Source of the DNA: Actinacidiphila yeochonensis CN732 | Lineage (GTDB): Bacteria > Actinomycetota > Actinomycetes > Streptomycetales > Streptomycetaceae | Direction of reading: 5' to 3' | Assembly (NCBI RefSeq): GCF_000745345.1 | Contig: NZ_JQNR01000005.1 | Span: forward strand, 3,782,001 to 3,846,000 | Length of the DNA stretch: 64,000 nt | Shown here: positions 52,001 to 64,000 of the stretch, piece by piece | Layout: every line of letters begins with the position of its first letter | Numbering within the stretch: position 1 is the stretch's first letter | Position numbers and translations under genes: made by a program | Notes under the pieces: generated by a model | Databases searched by the model: none | Told to the model about the DNA's origin: nothing | What the model saw: only the letters and a program-made list of their open reading frames with translations

Positions 52001-52597
52001 CTCCAGGAAGTAGTTCTCCTTCCCGAAGACGTCCTGGTAGGAGGCCGCGACCTGGCGGGCCTCGTCGTACTGGTTCAGGCGCAGCCGGGTCTGGATGGCC
52101 CCCGACGGGCAGCCGGTCGTGGCGATGATCCCGGCCGAGTGCTCCGCGATCAGCTCCATGTCCATACGGGGCTTGCCGGAGGGGAACTGACCCGTGTACG
52201 AGGCCTCCGTCGACAGGTAGAAGAGGTTCCGCAGCCCCTCGACGCCGGTGGCCCACATCGTCATGTGGGTGAACCGGCCGCCGCCGGAGACGTCCTTGCT
52301 CCCCTCACCGTCGTCCGCCATCGCCCGCTGCCCGCCCGGCCCCCAGAACTCCTGCTTCCGGTTGCGGCGGGAGGACGGCGCGACGTACGCCTCGATGCCG
52401 ATGATCGGCTTCACCGCGTCGAAGCCCTTGGCGACCTGCTGGAACTCGTACGCCCCGAACATGTTGCCGTGGTCGCTCATCGCGATGGCCGGCATGCCCT
52501 GCCGCGCCACCTCGGCGAACATCGGCTTCAGCCGCTGAGCACCGTCAAGCATCGAGTACTCGGTGTGATTGTGCAGGTGAACAAAGCTGTCAGCCAC
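49034..52597 (-). CDS. dnaE: DNA polymerase III alpha subunit
   Basis: The 1187-aa replicative polymerase, normal length for actinobacterial DnaE1. It has an N-terminal PHP domain (SFVHLHNHTEYSMLDGAQRL, AIAMSDHGNMFGAYEF), the polymerase palm with the catalytic acids (GPGRGSATGSIVAYA, NPPDVDLDFDDRKRDQMV), the finger region, tandem helix-hairpin-helix, and an OB fold near the end (VRIAGLITGVDRKMTKQGNA). ATG 52597 is the family start. It is monocistronic here. Confidence 0.97.
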   Translation of the reverse strand: MADSFVHLHNHTEYSMLDGAQRLKPMFAEVARQGMPAIAMSDHGNMFGAYEFQQVAKGFDAVKPIIGIEAYVAPSSRRNRKQEFWGPGGQRAMADDGEGSKDVSGGGRFTHMTMWATGVEGLRNLFYLSTEASYTGQFPSGKPRMDMELIAEHSAGIIATTGCPSGAIQTRLRLNQYDEARQVAASYQDVFGKENYFLELMDHGLDLERNVRADLLRLAKDLDIPLLATNDAHYVLEEHADAHDNLLCIGVGKNKDDPNRFKFNGTGYYLKTAEQMRELFAELPQACDNTLLIAERIGSYDEVFDHKDEMPQFPDVPEGETQESWLRKDVLKGLAMRYGDPIPEHVLERFETEMKVIGPMGFSSYFLVVADICKYARDNKIPVGPGRGSATGSIVAYATRITELCPIEHGLLFERFLNPERINPPDVDLDFDDRKRDQMVRYVVEKYGDAFTALVNTFGKLKAKNAIKDTSRILGYPFAHGERITKALPPDVMGKSIPIDGIFNSEHPRYGEAGEIRTLYQNEQDVKRVVDGAKGVEGLIRNTGVHAAAVILSKTKLTDRIPLHMRKDGAKITGFDYPSCENMGLVKMDFLGLRNLGVIDQAIQNVRENRGIDLTTENIPLDDKNTYALLARGDTFGVFQLDGGGMRTLLKLMEPSRFEDIAAALALYRPGPMAANAHTNYAHRKTGRQAIDPIHPELKDALEPILGNTFHLLIYQEQIMAIARQLADYTLGGADLLRRAMGKKKPEVLAAEWEKFHGGMAGNNYSEESIKALWDVMLPFSGYAFNKSHTAGYGLVSYWTAYLKANFAPEYMAALLTSVGDDKDKAAVYLADARKGGVNVLPPDVNASVAEFTAVGDDVRFGLKSVRNVGEGVIEALVAARKSKGKFASFPDFLDKVSIPVLNKRAVESLIKAGSFDSLGHTRMGLSQVFEEAVDAIIPVKKAEAYGQNDLFAELGGPDDSTPAFGLDFPIPETEWPRKQLLAIERDMLGLYVSAHPLDGTEHILARNRDTTVAELLASGQEGPVRIAGLITGVDRKMTKQGNAWAAVQFADRDANVEVCFFPATYQLVGHALIPDSVVSITGRAQDRDGTMNIIGAELVELDVSSAESGGKPPVQLAFREFAMLREPAIKELKRILVAHPGESPVRVRLQGPRKTTVYELGFLVDPMSVASDIKASFGADAWIGVV

Positions 52598-52915
52598 CGG
52601 GCAGGCACCTCCGGAACAGTCGCGTGGAGCGCGTGGAGTCGCGTGGAGTCACGTGGAAGGGGCCCACCCTAGTGCGCCGACCGCTCCGCCGTGCGGAGGT
52701 CGGCACCTCCGGCGGACATGTCGCGAGCCCCGTCCGCGTGCTGGCCGCCGGCAGCCCCAACTGCCCCTGGGAGCACGGCGACACGCGGGATCGGCACCCG
52801 AGCCGCGCACCCCCGGCGGACCGGCGGCGAGCCGTCATCCGACGCCGTGCCGCGGTCCGGGCGCCCCGGCTGCCGGCCCGGTCCCGGGGAGGCCATCGTC
52901 TAGGGTGAAAGGACG
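52598..52915. other. Divergent promoter region of dnaE and the methyltransferase gene
   Basis: A 318-bp gap with a short tandem GCGTGGAGTC-type repeat just before dnaE (52620-52655). No gene or clear promoter is seen. Confidence 0.5.
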
Positions 52916-54118
52916 ATGGACCGATTCACCTCGCCCTGGGGCGACCTCGACCTGACCCGCTTCCCGGACGAGCCCAGGGAGCAGCTGCGCGCGTTCGACG
53001 CCGCGGACGCCTACGCCCTGCGCCATCTCGCCGAGAACATCGCCGAGCACGTTTCCGGGCGCGCCCCCGGGAGCCTCTCCGAGGACGCCCCAGGGACGGG
53101 CGGCGACGCCGTCGTCCTCGGGGACCGCTGGGGTGCCCTGACCACCGCCCTGGCCGCCGGGCTGCCCGGCCTGCGCCTGACCCTGGTCACCGACTCCTAC
53201 CTGGCCGGCCGGGCCGCCGAGGCCAACCTGCGGCGCAACGCCCCGCAGGCCCGCGTGGCGCTCACCACCACCCGCGACGAGCCGCCCGCCCGCATCGACG
53301 TGCTGGTGGTACGGCTGCCCAAGAGCCTTGCCCTGCTGGAGGACCAGCTGCACCGGCTGGCGCCCGCCCTGCACAGCGGCAGCCTGGTGATCGGCGCCGG
53401 CATGACCACCGAGGTGCACACCTCGACGCTGCGCCTGTTCGAGCGGCTCGTCGGCCCGACCCGCACCACCCTGGCCGTCCGCAAGGCCCGGCTGATCCTC
53501 AGCACCCCCGCCCCGGCCGCCGGCCGCCCGGCCAACCCGTGGCCGCTGCGGTACGCGCTGCCCGAGGGCGTCGGGCCGATGTCGGGGCGCACCGTCACCA
53601 ACCACGCCGGCGTCTTCTGCGCGGACCGGCTCGACCTCGGCACCCGGCTCGTGCTCGAACACCTGCCCCGCCGCTCCGGCCCCGAGACAGTTGTCGACCT
53701 CGGCTGCGGCAACGGCGTGCTCGGCACCGCCGCCGCCCTGGCCAACCCCGAGTGCGAGGTGCTCTTCACCGACGAGTCCCACCAGGCCGTGGCCTCGGCC
53801 GAGGAGACCTTCGCGGCCAACGCCCCGGCCGGGGCCAGGGCCCGCTTCGCGGTCGGGGACGTGCTCGCCGACGTGCCGCCCGGCAGCGTCGACCTCGTCC
53901 TCAACAACCCGCCGTTCCACTCCCACCAGGCCACCACCGACCGCACCGCCCAGCGGATGTTCGGCGGCGCCCGAGCCGCCCTGCGCCCCGGCGGCGAGCT
54001 GTGGGTCGTCGGCAACCGCCACCTGGGCCACCACGCCCGGCTGCGCCGCGTCTTCGGCAACTGCGACGTGGTGGCGTCCACGTCGAAGTTCGTGCTGCTG
54101 CGAGCCGTCCGCGGCTGA
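52916..54118 (+). CDS. RsmC/RlmG-type class I methyltransferase
   Basis: A 400-aa protein with two tandem Rossmann-like halves. The C-terminal half has the SAM site (VVDLGCGNGVLGTAAALANP) and the N6/N2 methylase motif NPPFHSH (about residue 330), the pattern of RsmC/RlmG rRNA guanine-N2 methyltransferases; the N-terminal half is a degenerate copy. ATG 52916 is directly preceded by GAAAGGACG. The exact rRNA target is not determined. Confidence 0.85.
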   Translation: MDRFTSPWGDLDLTRFPDEPREQLRAFDAADAYALRHLAENIAEHVSGRAPGSLSEDAPGTGGDAVVLGDRWGALTTALAAGLPGLRLTLVTDSYLAGRAAEANLRRNAPQARVALTTTRDEPPARIDVLVVRLPKSLALLEDQLHRLAPALHSGSLVIGAGMTTEVHTSTLRLFERLVGPTRTTLAVRKARLILSTPAPAAGRPANPWPLRYALPEGVGPMSGRTVTNHAGVFCADRLDLGTRLVLEHLPRRSGPETVVDLGCGNGVLGTAAALANPECEVLFTDESHQAVASAEETFAANAPAGARARFAVGDVLADVPPGSVDLVLNNPPFHSHQATTDRTAQRMFGGARAALRPGGELWVVGNRHLGHHARLRRVFGNCDVVASTSKFVLLRAVRG

Positions 54119-54252
54119 GCGGCCGCCCCGCGGGCGACACCTCCCGCGCGACCCCGGAGACGCCCTGCCCCGGCCGGGCCCGGAGACGCCCCGCCCCGGC
54201 CGGAGAACCGGCCGGGGCGGGGGCGCCGCCGCCCTCACGGGCGGGGGAGAGG

Positions 54253-56472
<2,220 letters not shown>

Positions 56473-56669
56473 CGGTTGCTCTCCGTCCAGTCTCCAACAT
56501 TGCTTGATATCAAGATATCCCGTCCGGCGCGGAAGGGCGGAGGGCGCCCCTTCCTGTCCGCCGGCGCGCGGCGGCACACCGGACCGGACCGACGCACGCC
56601 GGCGCCGCGCCCCGGGGCCGCGCGGCGACAGGGCCTGTACGGGGCCTGTGCGGGGCCTGATGTCCTGTG

Positions 56670-57497
56670 TCAGGAGCGGCCGCGCGGCTTGCGGCCCGTA
56701 CCGCGGGCGCCGGGCTTCGCCGAGGTGCCGCGTTTCGCCGTGCCCGAGGCACCGCGGGCGCCGCCCTTCGTGCTCCCCTTGGCGCCGCCCTTCGCCCCGC
56801 CCGAGCGGCCGGACGGGGCGCCGGACGCCGACCGCCGAGGCCGCCCCTCCGCCGACTGCTCGCGCGGGGACGGGGGCTGCTGCTGGGGGCGGCCGCGGGT
56901 GCTGTTGACCGTCCGGCCGCGCACGATGCCGATGAACTGCTCGACCAGGTCCGTGTGCCGGTCCTCGGGCCAGGACAGCGCGACGTCCGACCCGGGGGCG
57001 TCCACCACCGGCCGGTACACGAGGTCCCTGCGGTGGTGCAGCCGGGCCAGCGACTGCGGCACGACGAGCAGCCCGATGCCCGCCGCCACCAGCTCGATCG
57101 CGTCCTCGGTCGTGGCCGGGCGCTCCAGGGCGGGACGGCCCGGCGGGCGCTCCCAGGGCAGCACGTCGTCCATCGGGTGCAGCACCACCTCGTCGGCGAG
57201 GTCCGCCACCGCCACCTCGTCGACGGCCGACACGACGTGGTCCTTCGGCACGACCACCACGGTCGCCTCGGTGTACAGGGGGATCGCGCTCAGCGCCGTA
57301 CGGTCCACCGGCAGCCGGACGATCCCGGCCTCGGCGCCGCCCGCGAGCAGGACGGCGGGCGCCTCCGCGGCGGGCACCGCCACGAGGTCGAGCGGGACGT
57401 GCGGCAGCCGCTCCCGCCAGATCCCCACCCACTTCGCGGGCGTCGCGCCCGGGACGTACGCGAGCCGGAACGGCGGCTGGGGCTCCTGGTCGGTCAT
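56670..57497 (-). CDS. LysR substrate-binding-domain protein lacking an HTH
   Basis: A 275-aa protein whose first 195 residues are a LysR-type ligand-binding domain (FRLAYVPGATPAKWVGIWRE, LAGGAEAGIVRLPV, TEDAIELVAAGIGLLVVPQS) without the usual N-terminal DNA-binding domain. The last 75 residues are a basic Gly/Lys/Arg/Ser-rich tail that could bind nucleic acid. It is divergent from the DUF5997 gene, an arrangement conserved in Streptomyces. Function unknown. Confidence 0.8.
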   Translation of the reverse strand: MTDQEPQPPFRLAYVPGATPAKWVGIWRERLPHVPLDLVAVPAAEAPAVLLAGGAEAGIVRLPVDRTALSAIPLYTEATVVVVPKDHVVSAVDEVAVADLADEVVLHPMDDVLPWERPPGRPALERPATTEDAIELVAAGIGLLVVPQSLARLHHRRDLVYRPVVDAPGSDVALSWPEDRHTDLVEQFIGIVRGRTVNSTRGRPQQQPPSPREQSAEGRPRRSASGAPSGRSGGAKGGAKGSTKGGARGASGTAKRGTSAKPGARGTGRKPRGRS

Positions 57498-57662
57498 CCG
57501 GCCAGGCTACCGGCCGCGGGCCGGAGCGGCGGCGCCAGGCGCCGAGCGGCCCGTCCGAGGACGGCCGGGGCCGTCCTCGGACGGCCCGGGAGGCCGGTCC
57601 GGCGCGCGGCGCGCCACCGCGCCGTGGTCGGGAGGGCCGCCGCGGCTCGTTACGCTTGGCGT

Positions 57663-58058
57663 ATGACCTCGCAGCAGAACCCGCAGACGATGAAGCCCGC
57701 CACCGCGGCGAAGAAGCTGGGGGTGTACCTCCCGGCGACACCCGCAGAGTTCCAGGAGGGTGTCGTCTCGCGCAGGGAGCTCGACGCGCTGCAGGCCGAC
57801 CCGCCCGCGTGGCTGCGCGACCTGCGGCGTGACGGGCCGCACCCGCGCCCCGTCGTCGCCTCGAAGCTCGGCGTCTCCATCGCGGGGCTGGCCCGCGGCG
57901 GGATCACCGAGCCGCTGACCACCGAGCAGATCGAGGCGCTGAAGAGCGAGGGCCCCGAGTGGCTGGAGCGCGAGCGCGCCACCCAGGCGGACGTGCGCAA
58001 GGAGAACGCGCGCATCAAGGACAAGCACGCCGCCGAGGCGGCCCGCCGCTCCGCCTGA
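57663..58058 (+). CDS. DUF5997 protein
   Basis: A 131-aa protein (TMKPATAAKKLGVYLPATPA, VVASKLGVSIAGLARGGITE, PEWLERERATQADVRKENAR), basic and helical. It matches the actinobacterial DUF5997 family, usually next to an HTH-less LysR-like gene as here. ATG 57663. Function unknown. Confidence 0.82.
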   Translation: MTSQQNPQTMKPATAAKKLGVYLPATPAEFQEGVVSRRELDALQADPPAWLRDLRRDGPHPRPVVASKLGVSIAGLARGGITEPLTTEQIEALKSEGPEWLERERATQADVRKENARIKDKHAAEAARRSA

Positions 58059-58294
58059 TCCGCCGCCGCGGCTGAGCCGTCGCTCCGCCCTGATCCACCC
58101 GGCCCGGCTGCTCCGGACGGCGTCCGGGCGGGGTCTCCGGGCGGCTCGGTGCCGGAGGCCGACCGACGTGTACCAAAGCCTCGCGAACGGGGTCTCGGGA
58201 ACGGGGTCTCGCGGGATCTCGTGAACGTGCCCCCCGGACGTGCTCCGTGGACGTGTTCCCCACATGTGACCCAGCCCCCGGTCCCCGGGGGGCC

Positions 58295-58741
58295 TCACGC
58301 GGCTTCGACAGCCTGCTTGATCCGCTGTGCGAAGGCGTCGGCGTCCTTGCGGGCGGCCTTGAGCGCCAGCGGGGCCAGCAGCTTCCCGACCCCGTGGCCC
58401 TCCAGCACGTTGTAGACGCGCAGCCGGGTCCGGCCGTCGGGCAGCGCCTCCAGGTCGTAGCCGCCGTCGGGCGAGGTCACGGAGTTCCGCGACACCTCGC
58501 TCCAGCGGATCGTGGTGGGCGCGTCCAACCGGTTGATCCGGAACTCGCGGTGCGAGGTCATCCCGGCGTCCTTGACCGTGCTGGCGTAGACCGTCCCGAC
58601 CCGGGGCGCGCCCTCGGTGGTCTTCCTGATCTGCTGGACCCGCGGGCTGAACGCCGGGTCGTTCTCCCCGTCGGCGAGGTAGGCGAACACCTGCTCCACC
58701 GGCCGGTCGATCTCCGCGGTTCCCTCGAACATGCCTGTCAT
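58295..58741 (-). CDS. SRPBCC-family (START-like) protein
   Basis: A 148-aa helix-grip protein (MFEGTAEIDRPVEQVFAYLA at the start, then PTTIRWSEVSRNSVTSPDGG and a long C-terminal helix LAPLALKAARKDADAFAQRI). Such proteins bind hydrophobic ligands. ATG 58741 follows GGAGGTG. It is divergent from an AraC regulator. Ligand unknown. Confidence 0.85.
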   Translation of the reverse strand: MTGMFEGTAEIDRPVEQVFAYLADGENDPAFSPRVQQIRKTTEGAPRVGTVYASTVKDAGMTSHREFRINRLDAPTTIRWSEVSRNSVTSPDGGYDLEALPDGRTRLRVYNVLEGHGVGKLLAPLALKAARKDADAFAQRIKQAVEAA

Positions 58742-58931
58742 GGCCTGACACCTCCGGCCTGTCGCGGCTGCGGCCCCCGGCCCCCCGCCGTCCCCCGGTT
58801 TGTCCCACCAGGCCCCGTCCCCCCGTCCCCCTCCTTCCATCATCCCCGCCCGGAGGCGTTCACGCGGGCCGGGAGCCCGGGAGACCCGGCGAGAGGGCGG
58901 GCTGTCAGCGCCCGGTGCCATGCTGGGAGGC

Positions 58932-59351
58932 ATGAACCTGGACGACCTGGTACGGCTGCGCCGCGCGCGGGACGCGATGGACCGCGACTACGCGCAGCCA
59001 CTGGACGTCGCGGCGCTGGCGCGGGTCGCCCTCATGTCACCAGGGCACTTCTCGCGCAGCTTCCGCGCCGCCTACGGGGAGTCGCCCTACACCTACCTCA
59101 TGACCCGCCGGATCGAGCGCGCGAAGGCGCTGCTGCGGCGCGGCGACCTGAGCGTGACGGAGGTCTGCTTCGCGGTCGGCTGCACCTCGCTGGGCACGTT
59201 CAGCTCACGCTTCAGCGAGCTGGTCGGCATGGCGCCCAGCGTCTACCGGCAGCGGACGGACCGGGCGGCGGCGGAGCCGCCGTCCTGCGTGGTGAGGCAC
59301 GCGACCAGACCGATCAGGAATCGAGAAGCGCCGGCCGCCGAGCCCTTCTAG
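58932..59351 (+). CDS. AraC-family regulator (DNA-binding domain only)
   Basis: A 139-aa protein that is essentially the double-HTH AraC domain (AQPLDVAALARVALMSPGHF, YTYLMTRRIERAKALLRRGD, SVTEVCFAVGCTSLGTFSSR), with no sensor domain. ATG 58932 matches the conserved start (MNLDDLVRLRRARD). It is followed by a VOC protein and a UvrA-like ATPase, a recurring Streptomyces trio, so it probably activates them. Confidence 0.88.
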   Translation: MNLDDLVRLRRARDAMDRDYAQPLDVAALARVALMSPGHFSRSFRAAYGESPYTYLMTRRIERAKALLRRGDLSVTEVCFAVGCTSLGTFSSRFSELVGMAPSVYRQRTDRAAAEPPSCVVRHATRPIRNREAPAAEPF

Positions 59352-59361
59352 CGTGAGATCC

Positions 59362-59772
59362 ATGGACATCACCATTCACGCGAGCTTCCTCCCCCACGAC
59401 GACCCGGAGGCGTCCCTGGTCTTCTACCGCGACCTCCTCGGCTTCGAGGTCCGCAACGACGTCGGCAAGGACAGGATGCGCTGGATCACCGTCGGCCCCG
59501 CCGACCAGCCCGGCACCTCCATCCTGCTGGCGCCGCCCGCCATCGACCCGGCCGTCACCGACGACGAGCGGCGCACCATCGCCGAGATGATGGCCAAGGG
59601 CACCTACGGCTGGATCCTGCTGGCCAGCAAGGACGTGGACGCCGCGTTCGAGCAGCTCCAGGCCGGCGGCGCCGACATCGTCCAGGAGCCGATCGACCAG
59701 CCCTACGGCATGCGCGACTGCGCCGTGCGCGACCCCGCGGGCAACCTGATCCGCATCCAGCAGGTCTCCTGA
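59362..59772 (+). CDS. VOC-family (glyoxalase/bleomycin-resistance fold) protein
   Basis: A 136-aa VOC protein (FLPHDDPEASLVFYRDLLGF, MRWITVGPADQPGTSILLAP, YGMRDCAVRDPAGNLIRIQQ). It may bind a drug or catalyse a glyoxalase-like step. It lies 10 bp after the AraC gene and 87 bp before the UvrA-like gene, in the same direction. Confidence 0.88.
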   Translation: MDITIHASFLPHDDPEASLVFYRDLLGFEVRNDVGKDRMRWITVGPADQPGTSILLAPPAIDPAVTDDERRTIAEMMAKGTYGWILLASKDVDAAFEQLQAGGADIVQEPIDQPYGMRDCAVRDPAGNLIRIQQVS

Positions 59773-59859
59773 CGCGTACGGCCCACCACCCGCCCTCGAC
59801 CGCGGCGGCCGCGCCGGCGGGCCCGGCCGCCCGGGTCCGCCCCACAGACGGAGACACCG

Positions 59860-62277
<2,418 letters not shown>

Positions 62278-62411
62278 GAGCGGGCCTGGCGGCCGGTTCC
62301 CAGGGGTCAGAGGCCGTGGCCGGCCAGTGATCGGATGACGCCCCGGCCGGTGATCGCATGACGGGCCGGCCGGGGCGTCACGCCGGACATCGCGGCCGGA
62401 CCGGGACCGAC

Positions 62412-62901
62412 TTACGCCCCGTAGCCCGCACCCGGGTCGAGGGAGAACACGCCGGGGTACACCTCTCCCGTCACCTGGCGGTCAAAGGAGCCGCTCCGGA
62501 CCCACCCGGCGTTCTCGGGCACGAACGGTCGGAGTGACCCCGGCGTTCTCGGGCACGAACGGTCGGAGTGACCCCGGCGGTCGGCTCGGCCTCGCGGGCC
62601 GGGAACCGAGCTGCGTCGCCTCCATGGCGGAGGCGACGCCCCCCGCCCGCAGCCGGGCGAACCCCGCCACACGGACGTCAGCGGGGCCCGGAACCCTCGG
62701 ATCGGCGCCGGTACCCCACACGGCGCCCAGCCGGCGCGCGTCGGAGAGCGGGCCGAGCGCGGTGAACCGGCGTTCGAGCGGACCAGGGTCCGTAGGGACG
62801 CCGCCGCCTGCGCTCTCCGCCGTCGACGCCCACGCCGTGAGTACCGTCGCCAAGCCCGGCGCGAGCGCACCCCGGCGTCTCAGACCCGGCACGCCGACCA
62901 T
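62412..62901 (-). pseudogene. Small exported-type protein broken by a 34-bp tandem duplication
   Basis: ATG 62901 (GGAGGGC upstream) opens a frame (GLATVLTAWASTAESAGGG, ERRFTALGPLSDARRLGAVW, DPRVPGPADVRVAGFARLRA) that ends early at 62482 after SLRPFVPENAG. The same SLRPFVPENAG recurs in another frame and leads to WVRSGSFDRQVTGEVYPGVF with a stop at 62412. Deleting one 34-bp unit (62505-62572) joins them into a continuous 151-aa protein. The N-terminus could be a weak signal peptide. Family not recognised; the coding call is moderate. Confidence 0.5.
62505..62572. repeat. 34-bp perfect tandem duplication
   Basis: Two identical 34-bp copies (62505-62538 and 62539-62572) starting CCCGGCGTTCTCGGGC, with an 8-bp start of a third. 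The length is not a multiple of three and shifts the reading frame of the minus-strand gene. Confidence 0.92.
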
Positions 62902-63009
62902 GAACGCCCTCCGCAGCGGTCGACCTGATCGCAGCGGTCCTCTCAGCGCCACCCCGGGGAATCGAGCAGCCGGGCGGCGCCCCGCACGGCCCCTCGGCCC
63001 GCCGGCCCC

Positions 63010-63972
63010 TCAGCCCGCCGGCCGGGCGGTCTGCGCGGCCAGCGCGGCGCAGAGCCAGTCGTGGGCGGCGCCGGCGGTCGGCTCCGAGGGGCCGGACAGC
63101 TCCGCGGTCAGCTCCCAGTAGCGGTCGATCCGGGGGTCCGCGGCGAGTGTCCGGCTGAGCCCGCGGCGGAAGGCCGGGGTGTCCCGGGTACCGCGGGAGC
63201 GTGCGTAGGCGGAGACGAAGCAGTCGAGCGCCTCGCCCTCCCGCGGTGCCCGCCGCGCCCGCAGCCGCGGCGACGCCAGCGCGTAGGCCTCGATGAGGCC
63301 GTCGTAGAGCACCTCCGGGCGGCCCCCGTCGGGCCGGTGCGCCGCCGGCTGGCCGTGGCCGGTGCCGGTGCAGGGGGCGCTGACGAGGGCGTGCAGCCGG
63401 GTGAAGGCCAGCACCTGCGCCGGGGTCGGGTCGTCCGGGAGCCGCGGAACCGCCCCGTCGACGACGGCCGCCACCAGCCGGGCCGGCAACCGCGGCGGCA
63501 GCCAGCGCCGCCAGAAGCGCGCCAGCGCGGCCGTGCTGGGCGGCACGGACACCGCGCCGATCAGCCGCAGCCGCTCGGCGCGTTCCCCGGGGCCGCACTC
63601 CTGGAGCGACTGCAGAGCCGCCTCCTGCCAGCGCAGGACGGCCAGTTGCGAGCCGATCCGCCGCAGCCGGCCGGCGACGGCGTCCGCCAGCGCGTCCTCC
63701 TGGCCGAGGACGCGCCCCACCTCGGGGACCGGCAGGCCGAGGGCGCGCAGGGAGCGGATCAGGCCGAGCCGGTCGAGCGCGCCGGGGCCATAGCGGCGGT
63801 GGCCGCCGGCGCTGCGGCCGGCTTCGGGCAGCAGCCCGCTGTCGGAGTAGAAGCGGACGGCCTTGACGGTGACGCCCGCCCGTTCGGCGAGCTCCCCGAT
63901 GCTCCAGGTGCTGCCGGCGGGTGGTCCGGCGGGGGTCCCGGCGGGCGGTTCCGGGGGTGTCTTCTCGGGCAC
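63010..63972 (-). CDS. MerR-family regulator
   Basis: A 320-aa MerR protein: after a Pro-rich leader the winged HTH (WSIGELAERAGVTVKAVRFY, GHRRYGPGALDRLGLIRSLR) and a dimer helix, then a long C-terminal domain (residues 120-320) with no recognised ligand site, helical (RLVAAVVDGAVPRLP, YDGLIEAYALASPRLRARRA). GTG 63972 follows GGGAGG. It lies upstream of, and on the same strand as, the duplicated-repeat gene. Confidence 0.85.
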   Translation of the reverse strand: MPEKTPPEPPAGTPAGPPAGSTWSIGELAERAGVTVKAVRFYSDSGLLPEAGRSAGGHRRYGPGALDRLGLIRSLRALGLPVPEVGRVLGQEDALADAVAGRLRRIGSQLAVLRWQEAALQSLQECGPGERAERLRLIGAVSVPPSTAALARFWRRWLPPRLPARLVAAVVDGAVPRLPDDPTPAQVLAFTRLHALVSAPCTGTGHGQPAAHRPDGGRPEVLYDGLIEAYALASPRLRARRAPREGEALDCFVSAYARSRGTRDTPAFRRGLSRTLAADPRIDRYWELTAELSGPSEPTAGAAHDWLCAALAAQTARPAG

Positions 63973-64000
63973 GGCTTGAACCTCCCTCAGGGGGAGTTCC

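Noticed and set aside
56473..57741. N-terminal extension of isocitrate dehydrogenase
   Set aside because: It is an open antisense frame of the LysR-like gene region with no homology; the enzyme begins at GTG 56472.

Overview
The window is very GC-rich chromosomal DNA from an actinomycete, almost certainly Streptomycetaceae. It carries the infC-rpmI-rplT-(SpoU methylase)-(histidine kinase)-pheS-pheT block together with the DUF1844, aquaporin and SseB-type genes found beside it in Streptomyces. It also has several Tat- or Sec-exported glycan enzymes, a monomeric NADP isocitrate dehydrogenase, dnaE, and actinobacterial-type operator boxes (CebR-like, DasR-like).

Layout. 1-6.9 kb: an MBL-fold/ArsR pair, a decayed recombinase-like gene, an MFS exporter, an SseB protein, an aquaporin and a DUF1844 protein. 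6.9-14.9 kb: the translation block, with an AUC-started infC behind an attenuator-like leader. 15.3-26.1 kb: an ABC ATPase and a run of exported enzymes (S15 peptidase, GH74+CBM2 xyloglucanase with a CebR box, CehA-like PHP protein, GHL10-type glycosidase with a DasR box) plus a hydroxyacyl-CoA dehydrogenase. 26.3-34 kb: an accessory island. It holds an unidentified 244-aa protein, two tandem tRNA-mimic RNAs built as circularly permuted tRNAs (best read as bacterial Y RNAs), two decayed copies of one tyrosine integrase, and an Rhs tip fragment with its current toxin/immunity pair plus a displaced orphan toxin/immunity pair. 34-37.1 kb: a tail-to-tail pair, a small protein and a NACHT NTPase, sharing the same RHIM-like amyloid motif, which looks like a bacterial NLR-type signalling or defence module. 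37.3-42.1 kb: an MBL hydrolase and MFS gene divergent from an AtzG-like/amidase/TetR set with matching operators. 42.7-48.8 kb: a GH2 enzyme with a LacI-type operator, an enoyl-CoA hydratase/HxlR pair and a MarR/oxidoreductase pair with twin operators. 49-64 kb: dnaE, an rRNA methyltransferase-like gene, isocitrate dehydrogenase, small regulators, an AraC-VOC-UvrA-like set, a gene broken by a 34-bp tandem duplication, and a MerR regulator.

At least seven genes contain a single frame break in a G/C tract or simple repeat, each repaired by one base. They may be assembly indels or real decay, so affected products are described as restored reading frames with the break stated. The most novel parts are the permuted tRNA-like RNAs beside the unidentified protein and the RHIM-motif/NACHT pair.
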